From Tsukamurella pseudospumae (GTDB lineage: Bacteria; Actinomycetota; Actinomycetes; Mycobacteriales; Mycobacteriaceae): a DNA stretch of 64,000 nt. A program made the translations under genes and the position numbers. Below, piece by piece: positions 56,446-64,000 of this stretch. The stretch is from NCBI RefSeq assembly GCF_001575205.1, contig NZ_LSRE01000049.1, positions 1-64,000 of the forward strand, written 5' to 3'. Positions within the stretch are counted from its first letter, which is position 1; every line of letters begins with the position of its first letter. The notes under the pieces are model-generated. The model worked only from the letters and a program-made list of their open reading frames with translations. It was not told the origin of the DNA and ran no database searches.

Positions 56446-57417
56446 GTGCCCGCACCTCCGCACACCCGTCGCTCCTTCCTGCGCCTCGCGGGCGCGGGCG
56501 CCCTCGTCGCGGTCGGGGCAGCTGCCTGTGGGAGCCGGGACGCGTCGGCGCCGGTCGCGGAGACGGTCGACGTCGGCTACCTTGGCCTGGATTTCACCGT
56601 TCCCCGCGAGCCCAAGCGCGTCGTGGTCATGGAGGGCCGCGGTGACCTGGAGTTCGCTCTCCTCGCGGGCTACCCGGTGGTGGCCACCGCGAACGCCTAC
56701 GACCAGGGGAAGCGACCGTCGGGCCAGTTCGCCGGCACGCTGGGGGACGACGTGGCGGTCCTTTCTCCGGCGGCTGGCGCTCGTCCGAAGGCCGAGGAGG
56801 TCCTGGTCCACGCGCCCGACCTGGTGGTGATGCGCGCCAACGCCTACCGCGGCGACTGGTACAACAACGCCCAACTGTCCGGCGCCACCGCGATCCTGGC
56901 CGTCGAGGTGAACCGCCCGCAGTGGCGTGAGGACATGAACGCCCAGCTCGCCGCCGTCGGCCGCACGGCGAACGCGCATCGGTACGTGGCCGACTACGAC
57001 GCGAAGGTCGCGACGACGAAGCGGGACCTGGCCGCGGTGCTCGCGGGGAAGCGGATCGCGATGGTCACGACGACCGGTAGCAAGGCCCGCGGCACGGTCC
57101 TGGTGTGGGCGCAGACATTCGGCACGGCGATCGGCCGCGAGATCGGGATGGACGTGATGTTCGGCGACCGGCAGGTCGACCCGGCGAAGGGTTCCTTCGA
57201 GGCCAGCCTCGAGAACCTCGACGTACTCGCGGGCGCAGACCTCATCCTCCACCAGGACACCGACGGATCCATCGCCGACGTCCAGACCTGGCGCACGCTG
57301 CCCGCGGTCCAGGCCGGACGCGTGGCGAAGCTGAACCCGCAGTACAACAACGGCCTCGTGCTGACCGCGTCCGCGCTGGTCGACGACCTGGCAGCGGCTG
57401 CGCAGTCGCTGCGCTGA
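56446..57417 (+). CDS. Iron-siderophore ABC transporter substrate-binding lipoprotein
   Basis: 323 residues, GTG start. The N-terminus has a twin-arginine motif RRSFLRLAG (8-16) and a lipobox GAAAC with Cys28, so it is exported folded and lipidated. The mature part is a TroA/FecB-like helical-backbone binding fold: KRVVVMEGRGDLEFALLAGYPVVATA, and PDLVVMRANAY. It should capture a ferric siderophore outside the membrane. No permease or ATPase gene is next to it, so these lie elsewhere. An iron box lies before it, and the SIP gene follows after 17 bases. Confidence 0.9.
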   Translation: MPAPPHTRRSFLRLAGAGALVAVGAAACGSRDASAPVAETVDVGYLGLDFTVPREPKRVVVMEGRGDLEFALLAGYPVVATANAYDQGKRPSGQFAGTLGDDVAVLSPAAGARPKAEEVLVHAPDLVVMRANAYRGDWYNNAQLSGATAILAVEVNRPQWREDMNAQLAAVGRTANAHRYVADYDAKVATTKRDLAAVLAGKRIAMVTTTGSKARGTVLVWAQTFGTAIGREIGMDVMFGDRQVDPAKGSFEASLENLDVLAGADLILHQDTDGSIADVQTWRTLPAVQAGRVAKLNPQYNNGLVLTASALVDDLAAAAQSLR

Positions 57418-57434
57418 AAAGGAGACGCGTCCCG

Positions 57435-58316
57435 ATGGCCCGATTCGAGGGGTACTACCAGGCGGAGGTCGTTGCGGCCGGACGCGTGACGCCCAACATG
57501 ATGCGCGTGCGCTTCGGCGGCTCCGAGCTCGACCGATGGATCAGTAGCGGCGACCCCGACGAACGCCTCACCATCGCCTTTCCCTGCCCGGGACAGCGGA
57601 CTCCCCCTCGCCCGCGGATCGCCGGTGGCGCCTGGCACTTCGACGGCTGCGCCGAACCCGAACAGCGCAGCTACACGGTCCGCCGGGTCGGCAACGGGAC
57701 GCTCGATGTGGACTTCGTCGTGCACGAGGGCGGCTTCGCGTCCGACTGGGCGACGCGGGCCGAGCCGGGCGACATCGTCGGACTGTCCGAAGCCGGGGGC
57801 TGGTACCGGCGCCCGCCCGACGCCGCCTCCGTTTTCCTGATCGGTGACGCGACCGCGCTTCCCGCGATCGGGCGCATCGTCGAGGAGCTCCCCGTGCACG
57901 TCCGGGCACACGCGGTCATCGAGGTCGCGTCGGAGGACGACGTCCAGGAACTCCCGTCGGCGGCGGACCTCACGACCACGTGGCTGACGGGCAGCGGGAT
58001 GGGTCGGGCACCGTCGGGCCTGCCCGACGCGGTGCGAGATCTCACGATGCCGGGCGGCGGCGCGTACGTCTGGGCGGCCGCGGAGACGTCGGCGACCCGT
58101 GCGATCCGCAAACACCTGCGGCACGACCGCGGCCTGCCCAACTCCGCGATGAGCGTGATCGGGTACTGGCGCGCGGAGAAGGAGGCGTGGTTGCAGCGGT
58201 ACGAACCCGCCAAGCCCGCGATGCGTCGGCGGCGCGCCGCCCTCGAGGCGACCGGCCTCACCGGTCAGGACCTCGTCGAGGCGTGGGACCAGGAGATGGA
58301 GCGCGCGGGCCTCTGA
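57435..58316 (+). CDS. Siderophore-interacting FAD-binding protein (ferric reductase)
   Basis: 293 residues, ATG 57435 after AAAAGGAG. The ViuB/SIP family pattern is seen: the FAD-binding QRSYTVRRV and DVDFVVHEGGFASDWA at the N-terminal barrel, and VFLIGDATALPAIGRIVEEL and YVWAAAETSATRAIRKHLR in the NAD(P)H-binding part. The protein strips iron from imported ferric siderophores by reduction in the cytoplasm. It is co-transcribed with the binding lipoprotein, so under IdeR control. Confidence 0.93.
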   Translation: MARFEGYYQAEVVAAGRVTPNMMRVRFGGSELDRWISSGDPDERLTIAFPCPGQRTPPRPRIAGGAWHFDGCAEPEQRSYTVRRVGNGTLDVDFVVHEGGFASDWATRAEPGDIVGLSEAGGWYRRPPDAASVFLIGDATALPAIGRIVEELPVHVRAHAVIEVASEDDVQELPSAADLTTTWLTGSGMGRAPSGLPDAVRDLTMPGGGAYVWAAAETSATRAIRKHLRHDRGLPNSAMSVIGYWRAEKEAWLQRYEPAKPAMRRRRAALEATGLTGQDLVEAWDQEMERAGL

Positions 58317-58459
58317 CGGCGGGACGCGATCGTCCGACGCAGGCCTTGCCGGGTCCGGCACTGCGGACGTACCGTCGAAGAACCGGCGGTCCACAGGGGC
58401 GCCGCCGACACCACCCGCCGGTCCGGCCGTGACGACACGGGCGAGAGCGGAGGTGCGTC

Positions 58460-59971
58460 GTGAGTACTCCTTCCCTCTTGGGCGCGTCCGCCGCGGCACC
58501 CGACCGCGCCCCCGATCACTTCGCCGACCTGGGGCTGGACCGCATCGTCCGGGAGGTCGCGGCGCAGGACCCCGCCATCGCGCCCCTGTTCCGCGCCCCG
58601 GCGCCGACGTCCGCGGCCGCGCGATACAGGCAGGACCTGTGCAGAGCTCTGCGCCGGGACGCCGATCTCGGTGCCGGCGTGCGCCGGTTCTGCGCGGGGA
58701 TGGCCACGATGCGCGCGGCTCGGTCGAACGCCGAGCGGCTGCGGCTCCGCCCCGAGCGCGATGCCTGGTTCCTCGACGGAGCGCGCCTCTACCTGACCGC
58801 CGTCGCCGGACTCCGGAGCACGCTCGCCGCCGTCGTGGACGCGCCCGCTGCAGTGCGCGACCTGCGCGGCCACCTCGACGCGCTCGCCAAATCGCCCGGT
58901 CACCGGGCGCTATCGGACGACGCGGAAGATGCCGCAGCGCAGATGGACGGGGTCGAGTACACCGTCCGGATCAAGAAGTCCGACGTCCGAGTGGGGCGCT
59001 ACCACGGGGAACCGGACTACGGCACCGAGGTCGCGGCCGTGTTCGCCCGGTTCCGGGTCGACGGCTCCACCCGCCGCGCCGAGGACGTCCCCGTGCGCCC
59101 CGGCCTCGACGGTGCCGAGGCCGCCGTCCTCGGCGCCGTGACCGCTCTGTACCCGGATGCCTTCGAAGCGCTCGCGCGCTTCCGGGCGCGCCACGACGAA
59201 TACGGCGACCCGACCGTGATCCGGGCCGACCTCGAGATCCGTTGGTACCTGGGTTATCTGGACTTCGTCGGATAGCTGGAAGCCGCGGGACTGCCGTTCA
59301 CGCTCCCCACGATCGTCGACGATCCAGTGCTCGACGTGCGAGACACCTTCGACCTCGCGATGGCGATCGACCTGCAGCGCCGCGGGGCACCCGTCGTCGG
59401 CAACGACCTCCTGCTGCGCGCGGACGAGCACGTGGCGGTGGTCACGGGCCCCAACCACGGCGGCAAGACGGCGCTGGCCCGGGCTTTCGGTCAAATCCAC
59501 CACCTGACGGCACTCGGCCTGCCCATACCCGGCACGGCCGCCGAGATCGGCCTCTTCGACGCGATGTTCACCCAGTTCGAGCGACCCGAATCCGCCGACG
59601 ACGGGCGCGGCCGGCTCGAGGCGGACATCAGTGGGATGCGCGAGATCCTCGCCGCGGCGACCCGCCGCAGCGTCGTCGTGATGAACGAGACCTTCTCCTC
59701 GACCTCCCTCGCAGACGGGATCCGTCTCGGATCCGCCGTCGTCCGCGGTCTGGTCGAGACCGGCGCGCGGAGCGTCTACGTCACCTTCGTCGACGAGATC
59801 GCCGAGCTCGGTGCCGGCGTCGTGAGCATGACGGCGGACATCCCCGCCGATCCGTCGACACGCACCTTCCGGGTGCGCCGCGGCCGGCCGCAGGGGCTCG
59901 CGCACGCGGAGGCCATGGCTCGTCGGCACGGTCTCGACGAGGACACTCTGCGCCGAAGGATCACATCATGA
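58460..59971 (+). pseudogene. MutS-like ATPase, first of a tandem pair, split by an in-frame amber stop
   Basis: The frame is one continuous gene of 503 codons broken by TAG at 59273-59275 after VIRADLEIRWYLGYLDFVG. The N-terminal half (58460-59272) is a helical clamp-like domain. The C-terminal half holds a MutS-family ATPase with GPNHGGKTALAR as the P-loop (His in place of the usual Met of GPNMGGKST) and VVVMNETFSSTS as the Walker B, with Asn-Glu in place of Asp-Glu. The length and layout match the 494-residue second gene. Both halves keep coding character, so the stop is recent, a sequencing error, or read through. The intact form would be an ATPase of the MutS-related branch seen in Actinobacteria, role unproven. 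A GTG at 59327 could restart the ATPase half. Confidence 0.8.
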
Positions 59972-61452
59972 GGACCCGCCTGCTCTACCGCGACCGCGAC
60001 CTCCACGCGCATCCGCCCCTGCCCGCTCGGTCCGAGGAGCTGCGCCGGAACCTCGGCCTCGACCGCCTGTTGCCCGTCCTGGCCGACGGCGACGACGGGC
60101 TGTACCGCGTCGCGGAGGCGATGCTGCTCGCCGATGTCGCGTCCGACGAGGACATTCGGCACCGGCACGCTGTGTTGCGGGACTGCCTGGCGGCCCCCGA
60201 CGCGGTCGACGACCTGCGCCGGATCGCAACGAACGCGGTGGAGCGGGAGCAGCACAACTACTTCGGGCTGTTCACGCGCGCGACCCCGGACAAGGTGCTG
60301 TACCGGTCACTGGACGTGCTGGAGATGTTCCTCGACGCCTTCACCGAGCTGCGGGCGGCGGCCGACCACCATCGCGGCAGGTTCTCCTCGGCGGGCTTCG
60401 ACGAGTTCTTCACCTGCATCGCGACCGAACTCGGCGACGAGTACCTGGCGTCGGTGCGGGCGCACCTGAGGGAGCTGCGGTTCGCGAAGGGCGAGTTGAT
60501 CAGCGTGCGGTTGGGACCCGGCGCGCACGGCACGCACCACGTCCTGCGCCGTCCGGACCGCGCCGGCCGCCGCCTGCTGCGGGCAAGGGACGGGTGGATC
60601 GATCTAGATCTCGACGACCCCGGCGCTGCCGAGTCCCTGACCGTGCTCACGGGCCGTGGCATCCGAACCGCGGCGGACGCCGTGGCACAGGCGGCGGAGC
60701 ACGTCGCCGCCTACTTCCGGACCATCGCCGACGAACTCGGCTTCTACCGGGCGGTGATGAATCTCCTCGCCGCGTTCGACGACCGTGGGGTGCCGTGGTG
60801 TATTCCCGAACCGGAGCCGCGCGGTCCGGTGTGCCGCGGTCTCTACCACCCGGTGCTGGCCCTGCAGCAGCAAGACCCGGTCGTGGGCAACGACATCGAC
60901 ACCGAGGGCGCGTCCGTCACCGTGATCACCGGCGCCAATCACGGCGGGAAGACCACGCTCCTGCGCGGCATCGGCACGGCGCAGCTCATGCTCCGCTGCG
61001 GCATGCCGGTCTGCGCGCGCGAGTACCGTGGCCCCGTCCACCCGCAGGTTCTGACCCATTTCGGCGGCGAGGAGCACGGCGGTGGCGACACCGCCGGTCG
61101 GCTGGAGGAGGAACTGTCCCGGATGAGTGCCATCGCCGATGTCATCCGCCCCGGGGCGCTCCTGCTGTGCAACGAGTCGCTCGCCTCGACGAACGAGCGT
61201 GAGGGAGCGGCCCTCGCGCGGCAGATCGTCGAGGCACTGCGCGACTGCGGGGTCACCGTCGTCTACGTGACGCACATGTACGAGCTGTCGCGGGGGCTCG
61301 CGGACGCCGACGACCCGCGGCACGCGTTCCTGCGCGCCGAGCGGCTCGCCTCCGGCGACCGTACCTTCCGGGTGCTGCCGGGCCCGCCCATGGCGACCAG
61401 CCACGGGGAGGACCTGTTCCACCGGATCTTCGGCGCCGGAGCCGAGGTGTGA
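59968..61452 (+). CDS. MutS-like ATPase, second of a tandem pair
   Basis: 494 residues, ATG 59968 overlapping the stop of the first gene (ATGA). A helical region (about 40-270) leads to a MutS-type ATPase: GANHGGKTTLLRGIG at 322-336, then ALLLCNESLASTNEREGAALARQ near 397-418 (Walker B and signature helix region), and VVYVTHMYELSRGL. It lacks the mismatch-recognition, connector and HNH or Smr domains of MutS1/MutS2, so mismatch repair in the classical sense is unlikely. A heterodimer with the first gene product is a natural guess from the 4-base overlap and equal length. It is convergent with dnaE1, 6 bases apart, and no known gene partner tells its role. Confidence 0.82.
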   Translation: MRTRLLYRDRDLHAHPPLPARSEELRRNLGLDRLLPVLADGDDGLYRVAEAMLLADVASDEDIRHRHAVLRDCLAAPDAVDDLRRIATNAVEREQHNYFGLFTRATPDKVLYRSLDVLEMFLDAFTELRAAADHHRGRFSSAGFDEFFTCIATELGDEYLASVRAHLRELRFAKGELISVRLGPGAHGTHHVLRRPDRAGRRLLRARDGWIDLDLDDPGAAESLTVLTGRGIRTAADAVAQAAEHVAAYFRTIADELGFYRAVMNLLAAFDDRGVPWCIPEPEPRGPVCRGLYHPVLALQQQDPVVGNDIDTEGASVTVITGANHGGKTTLLRGIGTAQLMLRCGMPVCAREYRGPVHPQVLTHFGGEEHGGGDTAGRLEEELSRMSAIADVIRPGALLLCNESLASTNEREGAALARQIVEALRDCGVTVVYVTHMYELSRGLADADDPRHAFLRAERLASGDRTFRVLPGPPMATSHGEDLFHRIFGAGAEV

Positions 61453-61458
61453 CGCGCG

Positions 61459-64000
61459 TCAGGTGAGGCAGTGGGGGCCCAGCAGCGCCTTCAGGTCACC
61501 CATGAGCGACGACGACGGGTTCACGCGCAGCGTGTCGGCCAGCCTGAGCGTGGTGCTCTGCCCCTCGCCGTCACCGCTGACGAGCTTGACGTGCACGTCC
61601 GAGACGCCGGGGTGACGCTGCAGGACCTGCTTGAGCGCGGAGACCTTGTCCTGCGTGCACACCCTGGTCTGCATCGTCAGCGAGAGCGGCTTGGCGACAC
61701 CGATCTGGGACAGGTCGATCGGCGCGATGTCGTTCGCGATGAGCGTGACCTTGTCGTCGCGGAAGTTCACGCGGGCCTTGATCAGCACCACCGCGTCCTC
61801 GACGACCTCCGCGCCGTAGGCCGCGTACGCCTGCGGGAAGAAGAACACCTCGATACCGCCGGAGAGATCCTCGATCTGGGCGGACGCGAACGGGGCGCCG
61901 TTCTTGTTCACGCGCCGGTTCACGGACTGCAGGATCCCGCCGACGGTGACCTGGGTCCCGTCCTTGACGTCACCCTCGACGATCGCGGGGATCGCGGTGT
62001 CGGTCTGCGCGCCGATCACGTGCTCGACACCGTCGAGCGGGTGCGCGGACACGTACAGGCCCAGCATCTCGCGTTCGAGGGCGAGCTTGTGCTTGCCCTC
62101 CCACTCCTCGTCGGGAACCTTGATGGTGAAGACGTCGTCGATGGGGCCGGCGGCACCGTCGTCCTCCCCCATCGACCCGAACAGGTCGAACTGGCCAACG
62201 GCCTCGGCCTTCTTCGTGGAGAGCACCGACTCGATCGCGTCGGCGTGCACCAGGAGCAGGCCCTTGCGGGGATGGTCCAGCGAGTCGAAACCGCCCGCCT
62301 TGATGAGGGATTCGGTGACCTTCTTGGAGCACGCCGCGACCTCGATCTTGGCGAGGTAGTCGGAGAAGGAGGTGTAGGCACCCTTCTCCTCCCGCGTCCG
62401 GACGATCGAGGCGACCACGCCCTCACCCACGTTGCGGACAGAGCCCATGCCGAAGCGGATGTCCTCACCGACCGAGGTGAACGCGTGGAAGGACTCGTTG
62501 ACGTCCGGCGGGAGCACGGTGATCCCCAGGCGGCGGCAGTCGCCGAGGTAGATGGCGGCCTTGTCCTTGTCGTCACCGACGGAGGTGAGCAGGGCGGCCA
62601 TGTACTCGGCCTGGTAGTTCGCTTTGAGGTAGGCGGTCCAGTACGAGACCAGGCCGTACGCGGCGGCGTGCGACTTGTTGAACGCGTAGCCGGCGAAGGG
62701 CAGGACCGTCTCCCAGAGGGCGGTGATCGCGGCCTGCGAGAAGCCGTTGTCGAGCATGCCCTGCTGGAACCCGCCGTAGGCCTCGTCGAGGACCTCTTTC
62801 TTCTTCTTACCCATCGCGCGGCGCAGGATGTCGGCCTGGCCGAGGCTGTACCCGGCGACCTTCTGCGCGATGTGCATGATCTGCTCCTGGTACACGATCA
62901 GGCCGAACGTGTCCGCCAGGATCTCCTTGAGCGGCTCCTCGAGCTCCGGGTGGATCGGCTTGACCTGCTGCCGGCCGTTCTTGCGATCCGCGTAGTCGTT
63001 GTGCGCGTTCATGCCCATCGGGCCGGGGCGGTACAGGGCGCCCACGGCGACGATGTCCTCGAACTTGGTGGGCTGCATGCGGCGCAGCAGATCCCGCATG
63101 GGCCCGCCGTCGAGCTGGAAGACGCCGAGCGTGTTGCCCTTCTGCAGCAGCTCATAGGTGGTCTCGTCGTCGAGTGGCAGCTCGTCCATGTCGAGGTCGA
63201 TGCCGCGGTTGTGCTTGATGTTGCCCAGCGCGTCACCGATCACGGTGAGGTTGCGCAGGCCCAGGAAGTCCATCTTCAGCAGGCCGATGGCCTCGCAGGA
63301 CGGGTAGTCCCAGCCGGTGATGATCGCGCCGTCCTGCGCGCGCTTCCACACGGGGATCGCGTCGGTGAGCGGATCGCAGGACATGATCACCGCGCAGGCG
63401 TGCACGCCGGCGTTGCGGATCAGGCCCTCGAGGCCGAGCGCCATGTCGTAGATCTTCTTGACGTCCGGATCCGTCTCGATCAATTGGCGGACCTCGACGG
63501 CCTCCTTGTACCGCTCGTGACCGGGATCGGTGATGCCCTTGACCGAGATGTCCTTGGCCATGATGGGCGGCGGCAGCGCCTTGGTGATGCGGTCGGCGAT
63601 CGAGTAGCCGGGCTGGCCGTAGATGACGCGGGCCGAGTCCTTGATGGCGGCCTTGGTCTTGATGGTGCCGAACGTGATGACCTGCGCCACCTTGTCCGAG
63701 CCCCACTTCTCCGAGGCGTAGGTGATCATCTCGCCGCGGCGACGATCATCGAAGTCGATGTCGATATCGGGCATCGACACGCGCTCGGGGTTGAGGAACC
63801 GTTCGAACAGCAGGCCGTGCGGGATCGGGTCGATGTTCGTGATGCCCAGCGCCCACGCCACCAGCGAGCCGGCGGCCGAACCACGTCCCGGGCCGACGCG
63901 GATGCCGACCTCGTGCGCATGCGCGATCAGGTCGCCGACGACGAGGAAGTACGCCGGAAAGCCCATCTCGTTGATGACCGACAGCTCGTACTTCGCGCGC
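61459..64000 (-). CDS. dnaE1: DNA polymerase III alpha subunit, C-terminal two-thirds (5' end beyond the window)
   Basis: About 846 residues are visible and the frame is open at the right edge. The palm region has [13 protein letters not shown] and the catalytic aspartates in [14 protein letters not shown]. Further on come [23 protein letters not shown] and [20 protein letters not shown] of the fingers, a helix-hairpin-helix part near [10 protein letters not shown]-like positions, and the OB domain with [18 protein letters not shown] at the C-terminus. It is the main replicative polymerase of Actinobacteria; the PHP N-terminus is outside. It is transcribed leftwards into the end of the MutS-like pair. 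Confidence 0.97.
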   Translation of the reverse strand, partial: RAKYELSVINEMGFPAYFLVVGDLIAHAHEVGIRVGPGRGSAAGSLVAWALGITNIDPIPHGLLFERFLNPERVSMPDIDIDFDDRRRGEMITYASEKWGSDKVAQVITFGTIKTKAAIKDSARVIYGQPGYSIADRITKALPPPIMAKDISVKGITDPGHERYKEAVEVRQLIETDPDVKKIYDMALGLEGLIRNAGVHACAVIMSCDPLTDAIPVWKRAQDGAIITGWDYPSCEAIGLLKMDFLGLRNLTVIGDALGNIKHNRGIDLDMDELPLDDETTYELLQKGNTLGVFQLDGGPMRDLLRRMQPTKFEDIVAVGALYRPGPMGMNAHNDYADRKNGRQQVKPIHPELEEPLKEILADTFGLIVYQEQIMHIAQKVAGYSLGQADILRRAMGKKKKEVLDEAYGGFQQGMLDNGFSQAAITALWETVLPFAGYAFNKSHAAAYGLVSYWTAYLKANYQAEYMAALLTSVGDDKDKAAIYLGDCRRLGITVLPPDVNESFHAFTSVGEDIRFGMGSVRNVGEGVVASIVRTREEKGAYTSFSDYLAKIEVAACSKKVTESLIKAGGFDSLDHPRKGLLLVHADAIESVLSTKKAEAVGQFDLFGSMGEDDGAAGPIDDVFTIKVPDEEWEGKHKLALEREMLGLYVSAHPLDGVEHVIGAQTDTAIPAIVEGDVKDGTQVTVGGILQSVNRRVNKNGAPFASAQIEDLSGGIEVFFFPQAYAAYGAEVVEDAVVLIKARVNFRDDKVTLIANDIAPIDLSQIGVAKPLSLTMQTRVCTQDKVSALKQVLQRHPGVSDVHVKLVSGDGEGQSTTLRLADTLRVNPSSSLMGDLKALLGPHCLT

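Noticed and set aside
59273-59275. Amber codon read as pyrrolysine or programmed readthrough.
   Set aside because: No pyrrolysine system or readthrough context is visible; mutation or sequencing error is simpler.

Overview
The window is about 70% GC with dense, largely co-oriented genes and frequent GTG starts and 1-4 nt stop/start overlaps. This, together with mIHF, the actinobacterial form of PriA, an LGFP-repeat secreted protein and the order pyrR-pyrB-pyrC-carA-carB-pyrF ... mihF-gmk-rpoZ-coaBC-metK-priA ... def-fmt-rsmB ... rpe-ribD-ribE-ribBA-ribH, points to a mycolic-acid actinobacterium (order Mycobacteriales). Tsukamurella is my best guess; the genus is inference, the order is well supported.

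Layout. 1-3.3 kb is a small accessory island. The 3' end of an IS30-family element sits inside a type I restriction-modification methylase gene (hsdM), truncating it. Divergent to that lies a three-gene cassette: a protein with two HTH-like repeats, a small unknown protein and a NADAR-family protein, behind a sequence matching the mycobacterial RecA-independent DNA-damage promoter. 3.4-9.9 kb holds two membrane proteins, a POT peptide transporter and an overlapping alcohol oxidoreductase/aldehyde dehydrogenase pair. 9.9-15.2 kb is the riboflavin region on the minus strand: rpe-ribD, then an FMN riboswitch, then ribE-ribBA-ribH and a second, type II lumazine synthase. 15.3-20.2 kb has a secreted LGFP protein, a DUF559 gene bracketed by two near-identical long palindromes, and def-fmt-rsmB. 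20.3-30.5 kb is metabolic: a putative lipoprotein hydrolase, NADP-glutamate dehydrogenase, an Lrp regulator divergent from a branched-chain 2-oxoacid dehydrogenase operon, a neutral ceramidase and a TetR pair.

30.5-47 kb is the conserved housekeeping block on the minus strand: pyrR-pyrB-pyrC-membrane protein-carA-carB-pyrF (one overlapping pyrimidine operon, apart from the short pyrB-pyrC gap, with a tandem PyrR-binding leader), a KhtTU-like K+/H+ antiporter pair, mihF-gmk-rpoZ-coaBC-metK-priA. 47-56 kb has a fatty-alcohol-oxidase-like GMC enzyme, efp-nusB-pepQ, a YceI protein, an F420-type nitroreductase with its own TetR and twin operators, and the shikimate block aroC-aroK-aroB. 56-61.5 kb has an IdeR-boxed siderophore-binding lipoprotein with a siderophore-interacting reductase, then two tandem MutS-like ATPase genes, the first broken by an in-frame amber codon. 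The window ends inside dnaE1.

The least explained items are the damage-promoter cassette with NADAR, the paired MutS-like ATPases, the tandem lumazine synthases and the palindromes around the DUF559 gene. No tRNA, rRNA or CRISPR array was seen.
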